Assembly: GCA_900553475.1 (NCBI GenBank)
Contig: USEF01000098.1
Coordinates: 1 to 6,185, forward strand
Direction: 5' to 3'
Length of the DNA stretch: 6,185 bases
From: an uncultured Collinsella sp.
GTDB taxonomy: Bacteria; Actinomycetota; Coriobacteriia; Coriobacteriales; Coriobacteriaceae
The position numbers and the translations under genes are program-made. This document shows positions 1-5,635 of this stretch, in pieces; the stretch's first letter is position 1, and each line of letters starts with the position of its first letter. Below the pieces are notes generated by a model. The model was given only the letters and a program-made list of their open reading frames with translations, had not been told where the DNA came from and made no database searches.

Positions 1-2
1 CC

Positions 3-53
3 GGGACTTGGCGTACATACAACGGCAAGGCTAAGATAAAGTTCTATGTCTGA
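3..53 (+). CDS. Possible C-terminal tail of an upstream gene, cut by the window edge
   Basis: The frame starting at base 3 is open from the window edge to a TGA at 51-53 and would encode a 16-residue tail ending in KAKIKFYV. It would overlap the rmlB start by 8 bases. That would fit the lack of a good ribosome binding site for rmlB, since rmlB could then be translationally coupled to it. The other two forward frames also reach stops (TAA at 37-39 and TAA at 32-34), so the choice of frame rests only on how protein-like the tail looks. No family can be named; RmlA would be a common neighbour here but this tail does not identify it. Confidence 0.25.
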   Translation, partial: GTWRTYNGKAKIKFYV

Positions 54-1068
54 AGAACTTTTCACTCCCAAGAACATCATCGTGACCGGTGGCTGCGGTT
101 TCATCGGATCGAATTTCGTGCATTACGTGGTCGACAACCATCCGGACGTGCACGTGACCGTGTTGGACGCTTTGACCTACGCGGGCAACATCGCGAACAT
201 CGCGGGCCTGCCGGAGGACCGCGTCGAGTTCGTGCACGGCAACATCTGCGACGCGGAGCTGCTCGACAGGATCGTGCCGGGCCACGACGCGATCGTGCAC
301 TACGCCGCCGAGAGCCACAACGACAACTCCATCGCCGACCCGGAGCCCTTCCTGCGCACCAACGTCGAGGGCACCTTCCGCCTGCTGGAGGCCGTGAGGA
401 AATACGGCGTCCGCTACCACCACGTCTCCACCGACGAGGTCTACGGCGACCTGGCGCTCGACGACCCGGCCAAGTTCACCGAGGAGACGCCCTATAAGCC
501 CTCCTCGCCGTACAGCTCGACCAAGGCCAGCTCCGACATGCTCGTGCGCGCCTGGACCCGCACCTACGGGCTGCGAACCACCATCTCCAACTGCTCCAAC
601 AACTACGGCCCCTACCAGCACGTGGAGAAGTTCATCCCCAGGCAGATCACCAACATCATCGACGGAGTCCGCCCCAAGCTCTACGGCCGCGGCGAGAACG
701 TCCGCGACTGGATCCACACCGAGGACCACTCCTCGGCCGTCTGGGACATCCTCACCAAGGGCCGCACGGGGGAGACCTACCTCATCGGCGCCGACGGCGA
801 GAGGAACAACATCACGGTCCTGCGCATGATCCTTGCGGCCATGGGACGCGACCCCGAGGACTTCGACTGGGTCGCCGACCGCCCCGGCCACGATCGCCGC
901 TACGCCATCGACTCCACCAAGCTGCAGACCGAGCTCGGCTGGCGCCCGACGCACACCGACTTCGCCGAGGGCCTCAGGGCCACCATCGACTGGTACGTGG
1001 CCAACGAGTCCTGGTGGCGCCCGGCCAAGGAGGCCACCGAGGCCCGCTACCGCGCACAGGGCCAGTAG
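46..1068 (+). CDS. rmlB: dTDP-glucose 4,6-dehydratase (RmlB)
   Basis: A 340-residue short-chain dehydrogenase/reductase-type enzyme that converts dTDP-D-glucose to dTDP-4-keto-6-deoxy-D-glucose in the cytoplasm, the second step of dTDP-L-rhamnose synthesis. The NAD-binding Rossmann motif TGGCGFIGSNF is at residues 14-24. The catalytic T-D-E triad is at 129-131 in HVSTDEVYGD, and the YxxxK motif is Y156/K160 in YSSTK. The family blocks SNNYGPYQ (184-191), EKFIPRQ (194-200) and RDWIHTEDH (220-228) are all present. Length is normal for the family. The wording, including ESHNDNSI at 89-96, matches the streptococcal form as I remember it. The ATG at 46 has no strong Shine-Dalgarno sequence (only AAGG at 27-30), so coupling to an upstream frame is possible. 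The product feeds the next gene, 14 bases downstream. Confidence 0.96.
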   Translation: MSEELFTPKNIIVTGGCGFIGSNFVHYVVDNHPDVHVTVLDALTYAGNIANIAGLPEDRVEFVHGNICDAELLDRIVPGHDAIVHYAAESHNDNSIADPEPFLRTNVEGTFRLLEAVRKYGVRYHHVSTDEVYGDLALDDPAKFTEETPYKPSSPYSSTKASSDMLVRAWTRTYGLRTTISNCSNNYGPYQHVEKFIPRQITNIIDGVRPKLYGRGENVRDWIHTEDHSSAVWDILTKGRTGETYLIGADGERNNITVLRMILAAMGRDPEDFDWVADRPGHDRRYAIDSTKLQTELGWRPTHTDFAEGLRATIDWYVANESWWRPAKEATEARYRAQGQ

Positions 1069-1074
1069 GAGGGG
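1067..1074 (+). promoter_or_regulatory. Ribosome binding site of rmlCD
   Basis: AGGAGGGG overlaps the rmlB stop codon and lies 8 bases before the ATG at 1083. It sets the start of rmlCD there and argues against the in-frame GTG at 1014, which lies inside rmlB. The overlap with the rmlB stop suggests tight translational linkage of the two genes. Confidence 0.85.
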
Positions 1075-1082
1075 ATAGACCT

Positions 1083-2537
1083 ATGGCAGACATCGCATTC
1101 GAGAAGGACCTGACCGTCGCCGAGACCGGCATCGGGGGCCTGAAGGTCGTCGACCTCGCCGTCCACGGCGACTCGCGCGGCTGGTTCAAGGAGAACTGGC
1201 AGCGCGCCAAGATGACCGGGCTGGGCATCCCCGACCTCCGCGTCGTCCAGAACAACATCTCCTACAACGAGAAGAGGGGCGTCACCCGCGGCATCCACGC
1301 GGAGCCCTGGGACAAGTTCATCTCCGTGGCCCGAGGCTCGGTCTTCGGCGCCTGGGTGGACCTGCGCGAGGGCAGCGCCACCTTCGGCAAGGTCTACACC
1401 TGCACCCTGGACCCGAGCAAGGCCATCTACGTCCCGCGCGGCGTGGGCAACTCCTTCCAGGCCCTTGAGGACGGCACCGCCTACACCTACCTGGTGGACG
1501 CCCACTGGTCGCTGGAGCTCAAGAGGACCTACACCTTCGTGAACCTCGCCGACCCCGAGCTCGCCATCGAGTGGCCGATCCCTCTCGACGAGGCCACGGT
1601 CTCCGAGGCCGACCTCAACCACCCGTACCTTAAGGACGTCGTCCCCATGGCGCCGAAGCGCACCCTCGTCACCGGCTGCAACGGCCAGCTGGGCCGTGCG
1701 GTCCGCGCGCTCGCCGAGGAGCGCGGCCTCGCCGGCAGCTTCGACTACTGCGACATCGACACCTTCGACATGTCCGACCCCGACGCCTATTCCAAGTACG
1801 ACTGGTCGCTCTACGGCACCGTGATCAACTGCGGCGCCTACACGGCCGTGGATAAAGCGGAGACCCCCGAGGGCCGCGTGACCGCCTGGAAGGCCAACGC
1901 GACCGGCCCGGCCCTTCTCGCACGCACCTGCTCTGAGCACGGCATCACCCTCGTCCACGTGTCCAGCGACTACGTCTTCGACGGCACGGCCGAGGTCCAT
2001 GACGAGGAGGAGCCCTTCTCCCCGCTGTCCGTCTACGGCCAGACCAAGGCGGCGGGGGACATCGCCGTGGCCGGGTGCCCGTGCCACTACATCATGCGCA
2101 GCTCCTGGGTCATCGGCGAGGGGCACAACTTCGTCAGGACCATGAAGGGCCTGTCCGACCGCGTCGCCGACCCCGAGGACGGGCTCACGCAGGTCACGGT
2201 CGTGGACGACCAGCTGGGCCGCCTTACCTTCACGCGCGACATGGCCGAGGCCATCTTCCGCGTGCTGGGGACGCACGCCCCCTACGGCACCTACGACTGC
2301 ACCGGCTCCGGCGCCGTGAGGAGCTGGGCGGATATCGCCCGCGCCGTCTTCGAGGCCGTCAACGGCAACGGCGAGAGGGTCGTGCCGGTCAGCACCGCCG
2401 ACTACTACGCGAGCGCCGCCGGTCCCGTCGCCTCGCGCCCGGTCCACTCCGCGCTCGACCTGTCCAGGCTCGAGTCGGTCGGGTTCCACATGCCCGACTG
2501 GGAGGAAGAGCTGGGGGAGTACCTCAAGACGCTCTAG
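1083..2537 (+). CDS. rmlCD: Bifunctional dTDP-4-dehydrorhamnose 3,5-epimerase / dTDP-4-dehydrorhamnose reductase (RmlC-RmlD fusion)
   Basis: A 484-residue fusion performing the last two steps of dTDP-L-rhamnose synthesis. Residues 1-188 are the RmlC cupin: DSRGWFKEN (30-38), QNNIS (56-60), TRGIHAEPWDK (68-78) with the catalytic base H72, and the partner aspartate D157 in the block before IEWP. Residues 192-484 are RmlD, an NADPH-dependent SDR reductase: GxxGxxG in TGCNGQLG (197-204), NCGAYTAVDKAE (249-260), HVSSDYVFDG (292-301), YxxxK at Y318/K322, SSWVIGEGHNF (340-350) and VVDDQLGR (373-380). Only a few residues link the domains, and Met189 sits at the junction. The usual RmlC substrate-pocket histidine (xHGF) is asparagine here (N123 in GVGNSF), a feature I recall in streptococcal RmlC too. 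Both active sites otherwise look intact. Confidence 0.95.
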   Translation: MADIAFEKDLTVAETGIGGLKVVDLAVHGDSRGWFKENWQRAKMTGLGIPDLRVVQNNISYNEKRGVTRGIHAEPWDKFISVARGSVFGAWVDLREGSATFGKVYTCTLDPSKAIYVPRGVGNSFQALEDGTAYTYLVDAHWSLELKRTYTFVNLADPELAIEWPIPLDEATVSEADLNHPYLKDVVPMAPKRTLVTGCNGQLGRAVRALAEERGLAGSFDYCDIDTFDMSDPDAYSKYDWSLYGTVINCGAYTAVDKAETPEGRVTAWKANATGPALLARTCSEHGITLVHVSSDYVFDGTAEVHDEEEPFSPLSVYGQTKAAGDIAVAGCPCHYIMRSSWVIGEGHNFVRTMKGLSDRVADPEDGLTQVTVVDDQLGRLTFTRDMAEAIFRVLGTHAPYGTYDCTGSGAVRSWADIARAVFEAVNGNGERVVPVSTADYYASAAGPVASRPVHSALDLSRLESVGFHMPDWEEELGEYLKTL

Positions 2538-2563
2538 CCGCCGCTATTGAATTGACGAGAGTA

Positions 2564-2593
2564 AATAGCCACCGTTTTTTGACGGTGGCTATT
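2564..2593. terminator. Convergent hairpin, probable bidirectional terminator
   Basis: AATAGCCACCGT at 2564-2575 pairs perfectly with ACGGTGGCTATT at 2582-2593, a 12-bp stem with a 6-base loop TTTTTG. It lies 26 bases after the rmlCD stop and 50 bases beyond the end of the opposing glycosyltransferase gene, so it probably serves both. The T-run is in the loop, and the tails are only modestly U-rich on either strand (CTTGTT on +, TACTCTC on -), so termination strength is uncertain. Confidence 0.7.
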
Positions 2594-2643
2594 CTTGTTG
2601 GAGGCTATTTGCGCAGTGGTGCCAATAGTATTTTGCGAAGGAT

Positions 2644-3615
2644 CTACCTCTCGCTTGACTTGGTGGAGGAGCGGCCGGGCTGATCGTTATAGGCGTATTT
2701 GCTGTACACGTTGACCTCCCACTGCTTTTTTTCGACCTTTGCCACGGAATCCAGGATGAATCCGGTCGCAAGGCTCAGACCGCACAGGAACATAAACGAG
2801 GCGGCGAGTATGGCGGTGGGGAAGCGCGGGACGAGGCCGGTCTGAAAGTACTCGATAAAGACAGGAATGCCCAAAGCCAGGCCGATAATCGCGAATAAAA
2901 GCGCAACCAGACTGAAGAACTTCAGCGGGCGGTAGTCCTTGAACAGCGTGCCGATCATCGCAACGACTTTAATGCCGTCGCTCACGGTATTGAGCTTGGA
3001 CTCGGAACCTTCCGGACGGTCGCGGTACTCAATGGGCACATCTTTGATGCGCCAGCGGTGGTCGACGGCGTGGATCGAGAGCTCAGTTTCGATCTGGAAG
3101 CCCTCGGAAAGCACGGGGAAGGTTTTAACGAACGGGCGGCTCATGGCACGGTAGCCGGTCATGACATCATCGAAGCTGTAGCCATAGATCCACTTGATCA
3201 TCGCGCGGACCAGATTGTTGCCAAAGCCGTGGAAGGCACGCTTGTTCTCCTCGGCATAGGTGCCGTTGGAAAGGCGGTCGCCTACGGTCATATCGGCCGT
3301 GCCGTTGAGGATGGGCTCGCAGAGGGCTTTGGCCGCCTCGGCGGGGTAGGTGTCGTCGCCGTCGACCATCAGGTAGCAATCGGCGTCGATATCGCGAAAC
3401 ATCTGGCGGCACACGTTGCCCTTTCCCTGACGGGGCTCAAAGCGGACCGTGGCGCCGTGCTCGGTGGCGATGCGTGAAGTATCGTCTGACGAGTTATTGT
3501 CATAGACATAGACCGTCGCCTGCGGAAGCTCGCGGTGAAAGTCGTCGATGACTTTGCCGATCGTGAGCGCTTCGTTGTAGCAAGGGATGATGACGGCGAT
3601 GGATTCAGAATTCAC
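2644..3615 (-). CDS. Family 2 glycosyltransferase, polyprenyl-phosphate sugar transferase type (GtrB/DPM1-like), with two C-terminal membrane helices
   Basis: A 323-residue membrane-bound GT-A glycosyltransferase. The N-terminal catalytic domain has IIPCYNE at 9-15, YDNNSSDD at 38-45, the metal-binding DxD-type motif VDGDDTYP at 84-91, MTGYRAMSR at 152-160 and EGFQIETELSIHA at 171-183, the pattern of dolichyl- or polyprenyl-phosphate sugar synthases. Two hydrophobic segments follow (about 233-257 and 266-289), then a charged tail. Enzymes of this shape usually load a sugar onto undecaprenyl phosphate for use outside the membrane; the sugar cannot be read from sequence. The start is GTG at 3613-3615, supported by AAGGAG (complement of 3622-3627) 6 bases upstream. 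It is divergent from a polysaccharide ABC exporter and convergent with rmlCD, which suggests a role in the same envelope glycan. Confidence 0.88.
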   Translation of the reverse strand: MNSESIAVIIPCYNEALTIGKVIDDFHRELPQATVYVYDNNSSDDTSRIATEHGATVRFEPRQGKGNVCRQMFRDIDADCYLMVDGDDTYPAEAAKALCEPILNGTADMTVGDRLSNGTYAEENKRAFHGFGNNLVRAMIKWIYGYSFDDVMTGYRAMSRPFVKTFPVLSEGFQIETELSIHAVDHRWRIKDVPIEYRDRPEGSESKLNTVSDGIKVVAMIGTLFKDYRPLKFFSLVALLFAIIGLALGIPVFIEYFQTGLVPRFPTAILAASFMFLCGLSLATGFILDSVAKVEKKQWEVNVYSKYAYNDQPGRSSTKSSER

Positions 3616-3645
3616 TTAATGCTCCTTATACATTCAATCCTAGAA

Positions 3646-3651
3646 AGTATA
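3646..3651 (-). promoter_or_regulatory. Candidate -10 box for the glycosyltransferase gene
   Basis: On the - strand TATACT lies 30 bases before the GTG start, which would put transcription start near 3639 and give a leader of roughly 24 bases that still contains the AAGGAG site. The best hexamer 17 bases upstream reads TTAGGA, a weak -35 match, so this is a moderate prediction. Confidence 0.4.
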
Positions 3652-3730
3652 GCCGTTTGGGCCTGGCATCCTAAGATGTGGGTTAGTTCTCCAGTTTTGT
3701 TGCGCGAATCGTTTGCATGGCCGTCGGGTC

Positions 3731-3736
3731 TATACT
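3731..3736 (+). promoter_or_regulatory. Candidate -10 box for the ABC exporter operon
   Basis: TATACT lies 39 bases before the permease start. No good -35 hexamer is found at the right distance: TTGCAT at 3713-3718 is only 12 bases away, and the 16-base position reads TCGTTT. It is the only convincing -10 between the divergent genes in this direction. Confidence 0.4.
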
Positions 3737-3760
3737 GTTCGTTTGTCAACGATTACGAGT

Positions 3761-3767
3761 AAAGGAG
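3761..3767 (+). promoter_or_regulatory. Ribosome binding site of the ABC permease
   Basis: AAAGGAG sits 8 bases before the GTG at 3776 and fixes the permease start there. The upstream in-frame TTG at 3713 overlaps the promoter region and has no such site. Confidence 0.8.
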
Positions 3768-3775
3768 TTGCATCC

Positions 3776-4621
3776 GTGTCGGATCAGACAAAGCAACAAG
3801 AAACTCGCAGTCTGCCTGCGACGTTTGCTAAGAACGAATTTGAGAAGGACGCGTTTATCCTTCGTCAGCTGGTTACCAAGGATTTTAAGATCAAGTATCG
3901 CCGTAGCGTTCTGGGCGTCGCATGGTCGGTGCTCAACCCGCTGCTGATGATGATCGTCATGGCCATCGTGTTCTCGACGATTTTTGGCCAGGGCCGCAAT
4001 GGCTCAATGACGCCCGAGATGTACCCGCTGTACTTGATCGTGGGTAACATCACCTTTGCCGTCATGTCTGAGTCTACTAACCAGGCCCTGACGTCGATCG
4101 TGGGCGCTGCCCCTCTGCTCAAGAAGGTTAAGGTGCACCGCTGGGTTTTCCCGGTGCAGAAGGTGCTCTTCTCGCTGGTCAACTTTGCCTTCTCGCTGGT
4201 CGCCGTCGCCATCGTCATGCTGTGGTTCCGCGTTATGCCTTCTTGGCACCTGATTCTGTTGCCGGTTTGCCTGCTGCTGCTTATGTGCTTCTGCATGGGC
4301 CTGGGCATGATGCTCTCTGCCCTTACGGTCTTCTTCCGCGACGTTATGCATCTGTGGAGCGTCGTCATTACGGCGTGGACTTACATTACGCCCATCTTCT
4401 GGACGACTGACTATATTGCGCAAATGCCGCATCTCGTGCGTATCTTGATGTATGCGAACCCCATGTTCAACTACCTGCAGTTTATGCGCGATATCTTCCT
4501 GTTCCAGACTACGCCCTCGCTTATGACGTTTGGTATGTGCGTCGCTTGGGCGGTTCTTGCGCTTATTATTGGCTATACCGTGTTCCATAAGTCCGAGCGC
4601 AAATTTATCCTCTACATCTAA
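3776..4621 (+). CDS. ABC-2 type permease of a polysaccharide exporter (Wzm/TagG/RgpC family)
   Basis: A 281-residue integral membrane protein, the usual size for the transmembrane subunit of Wzm/Wzt-type exporters that move undecaprenyl-linked glycans (O-antigen, teichoic acid, rhamnan) to the outer face. A cytoplasmic N-terminal stretch leads to the family signature KYRRSVLGVAWSVLNP at residues 40-55. Six hydrophobic segments are visible at about 49-71, 84-104, 125-150, 157-185, 193-209 and 249-270. The conserved LTVFFRDV (183-190) and TYITPIFW (202-209) blocks are present. The GTG start is chosen because of the AAAGGAG site just upstream. The stop codon overlaps the ribosome binding site of the ATPase gene, so the two are one operon. 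The exported glycan is not determined by sequence; a rhamnose polymer is inferred from the rml genes nearby. Confidence 0.92.
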   Translation: MSDQTKQQETRSLPATFAKNEFEKDAFILRQLVTKDFKIKYRRSVLGVAWSVLNPLLMMIVMAIVFSTIFGQGRNGSMTPEMYPLYLIVGNITFAVMSESTNQALTSIVGAAPLLKKVKVHRWVFPVQKVLFSLVNFAFSLVAVAIVMLWFRVMPSWHLILLPVCLLLLMCFCMGLGMMLSALTVFFRDVMHLWSVVITAWTYITPIFWTTDYIAQMPHLVRILMYANPMFNYLQFMRDIFLFQTTPSLMTFGMCVAWAVLALIIGYTVFHKSERKFILYI

Positions 4622-4625
4622 GGAG
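4620..4625 (+). promoter_or_regulatory. Ribosome binding site of the ABC ATPase
   Basis: AAGGAG overlaps the TAA stop of the permease gene. It is 4 bases from a GTG at 4630 and 7 bases from the adjacent ATG at 4633; the spacing favours ATG. The arrangement points to coupled translation of the two exporter subunits. Confidence 0.8.
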
Positions 4626-4632
4626 TGCTGTG

Positions 4633-5400
4633 ATGACTGAATCTGTTGTTGATTACAGCGAGCAGCCTCTGGCTGTCGAGGTCGACGACGTCACCATGAT
4701 CTTTAACATGGCGTCCGAGTCGCTGACCAACCTCAAGGAGTACTTCATTAAGCTTGCCAAGCACGAGCTGTTCTTTGAGGAGTTTAGGGCGCTTAAGCAC
4801 ATCTCGTTTGATATTCATCGCGGCGAGGTTGTGGGTCTGGTCGGCACCAATGGCTCCGGCAAGTCTACGATGCTCAAGATTATCGCTGGCGTTCTTGAGC
4901 CTAGCGAGGGCAGCGTTAAGGTGCACGGTAACATCGCGCCGCTGATTGAGCTTGGCGCCGGCTTTGACCCCGAGCTGACCGCCCGCGAGAACATCTATCT
5001 GAACGGCGCCCTGCTCGGCTATACCAAGGAGTTCATCGACGCCAACTTTGACGGCATTATCGAGTTCGCTGAGCTTCAGAACTTTGTCGATATGCCGCTT
5101 AAGAACTTCTCCTCGGGCATGGTGGCGCGTATCGCCTTTGCAATCGCGACGATTACCGAGCCCGATATTCTGATCGTTGACGAGACGCTGTCCGTCGGTG
5201 ATGTGTTCTTCCAGCAGAAGTGCGAGGACCGCATCCAGCACTTTATCCAGAGCGGCGACGTGACGGTTCTGTTCGTTTCGCACTCCATGGAGCAGGTTGA
5301 GCGCATCTGCCAGCGTGCCGTTTGGATTGAGAAGGGTGACCTTCGCATGGACGGCCCGGTCGATGAGGTCTGCAAGGCGTACCGCGAGCAGTTCAACTAG
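4633..5400 (+). CDS. ATP-binding subunit of a polysaccharide ABC exporter (Wzt/TagH/RgpD family, short form)
   Basis: A 255-residue ABC ATPase that powers the preceding permease. Walker A is GTNGSGKST at 71-79. The family's modified Q-loop region IELGAGFDPELTARENI is at 105-121. The ABC signature is the variant NFSSGM at 159-163, typical of O-antigen and teichoic-acid exporters. Walker B is ILIVDE at 179-184, and the H-loop histidine is H217 in VSHSM. The protein stops soon after the nucleotide-binding domain, so it lacks the C-terminal carbohydrate-binding domain of long Wzt proteins such as those of E. coli O8/O9a. In the known systems this short form exports chains without recognising a terminal cap. 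GTG at 4630 would add one Met; ATG is preferred on ribosome-binding-site spacing. Confidence 0.93.
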   Translation: MTESVVDYSEQPLAVEVDDVTMIFNMASESLTNLKEYFIKLAKHELFFEEFRALKHISFDIHRGEVVGLVGTNGSGKSTMLKIIAGVLEPSEGSVKVHGNIAPLIELGAGFDPELTARENIYLNGALLGYTKEFIDANFDGIIEFAELQNFVDMPLKNFSSGMVARIAFAIATITEPDILIVDETLSVGDVFFQQKCEDRIQHFIQSGDVTVLFVSHSMEQVERICQRAVWIEKGDLRMDGPVDEVCKAYREQFN

Positions 5401-5402
5401 GT

Positions 5403-5408
5403 TATAAT
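5403..5408 (+). promoter_or_regulatory. Candidate -10 box for the tRNA-Arg gene
   Basis: A perfect TATAAT starts 2 bases after the ATPase stop codon. It would start transcription near 5415, about 40 bases before the tRNA. The -35 position (5380-5385, TACCGC) lies inside the ATPase gene and is a poor match, so the call rests on the -10 alone. Confidence 0.45.
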
Positions 5409-5454
5409 TATTTGCGCCTGACAGGCTTGCGCTTGCTTGGGCGTGCGGTTATTT

Positions 5455-5531
5455 GCTCCATTAGCTCAGTTGGATAGAGCAGGGGACTTCTAATCCCAAG
5501 GTCGACGGTTCGAATCCGCCATGGAGCACCA
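5455..5531 (+). tRNA. tRNA-Arg, anticodon UCU (reads AGA/AGG)
   Basis: A full cloverleaf can be drawn. The acceptor stem is GCTCCAT/ATGGAGC (5455-5461 with 5521-5527), followed by discriminator A5528 and an encoded CCA (5529-5531). The D arm is GCTC/GAGC (5464-5467 with 5477-5480). The anticodon loop CTTCTAA (5487-5493) carries TCT at 5489-5491. The variable loop is AGGTC, and the T loop is TTCGAAT (5509-5515). Two stem positions are unpaired by standard rules: G5482-A5498 at the top of the anticodon stem and A5505-C5519 in the T stem. Both are tolerable and the gene looks functional. A terminator follows directly. Confidence 0.96.
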
Positions 5532-5540
5532 TCGTTTATT

Positions 5541-5573
5541 AAGCCCGGACCGCTAGGTGGTCTGGGCTTTTTT
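5541..5573 (+). terminator. Intrinsic terminator of the tRNA-Arg transcript
   Basis: AAGCCCGGACC at 5541-5551 pairs with GGTCTGGGCTT at 5559-5569 through one G-U wobble (G5547-T5563), with a 7-base loop GCTAGGT. A run of six T (5568-5573) ends the hairpin. It begins 10 bases after the tRNA CCA end. On the - strand the tail is poor in T, so it is probably not the terminator for aroQ. Confidence 0.9.
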
Positions 5574-5635
5574 CATCTTGTGTGCTGCTGGAGCCGAGCG
5601 CGAGCAAGCCGCTGCTGTTTGTTGGGGTTGGCATT

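Noticed and set aside
310..333. ESHNDNSI in RmlB in place of the common ESHVDRSI
   Set aside because: I recall the same wording in streptococcal RmlB, so it marks a branch of the family and not a defect.
31..954. Long open frame on the - strand opposite rmlB
   Set aside because: Same mirror effect: valine/glycine/aspartate-rich low-complexity translation without motifs, against a certain RmlB on the other strand.
1014..1082. Upstream GTG start extending rmlCD by 23 residues
   Set aside because: It lies inside rmlB, its residues are not RmlC-like, and a strong ribosome binding site precedes the ATG at 1083.
1047..2489. Long open frame on the - strand opposite rmlCD (480 codons)
   Set aside because: It is a mirror frame of a GC-rich gene, rich in G, V, A, D and H, with no family motif.
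2538..2643. Small gene in the convergent gap
   Set aside because: No frame with a start, ribosome binding site and sensible length is present; the hairpin accounts for the visible structure.
5427..5454. TTGCGC/TTATTT pair as a second promoter for the tRNA
   Set aside because: Its -10 would touch the tRNA 5' end, so transcription would start inside the tRNA; TATAAT at 5403 is better placed.
5455..5531. tRNA-Arg as an integration site for a mobile element
   Set aside because: There is no integrase gene and no duplicate of the tRNA 3' end in the window; the gene is followed by its own terminator and then by housekeeping aroQ.
5582..5635. Forward open frame starting at 5582 after the tRNA terminator
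   Set aside because: It runs antisense through aroQ with no ribosome binding site, and its translation is a typical mirror frame. The 5574-5635 gap holds only a repeated GCTGCTG and no clear terminator for aroQ.
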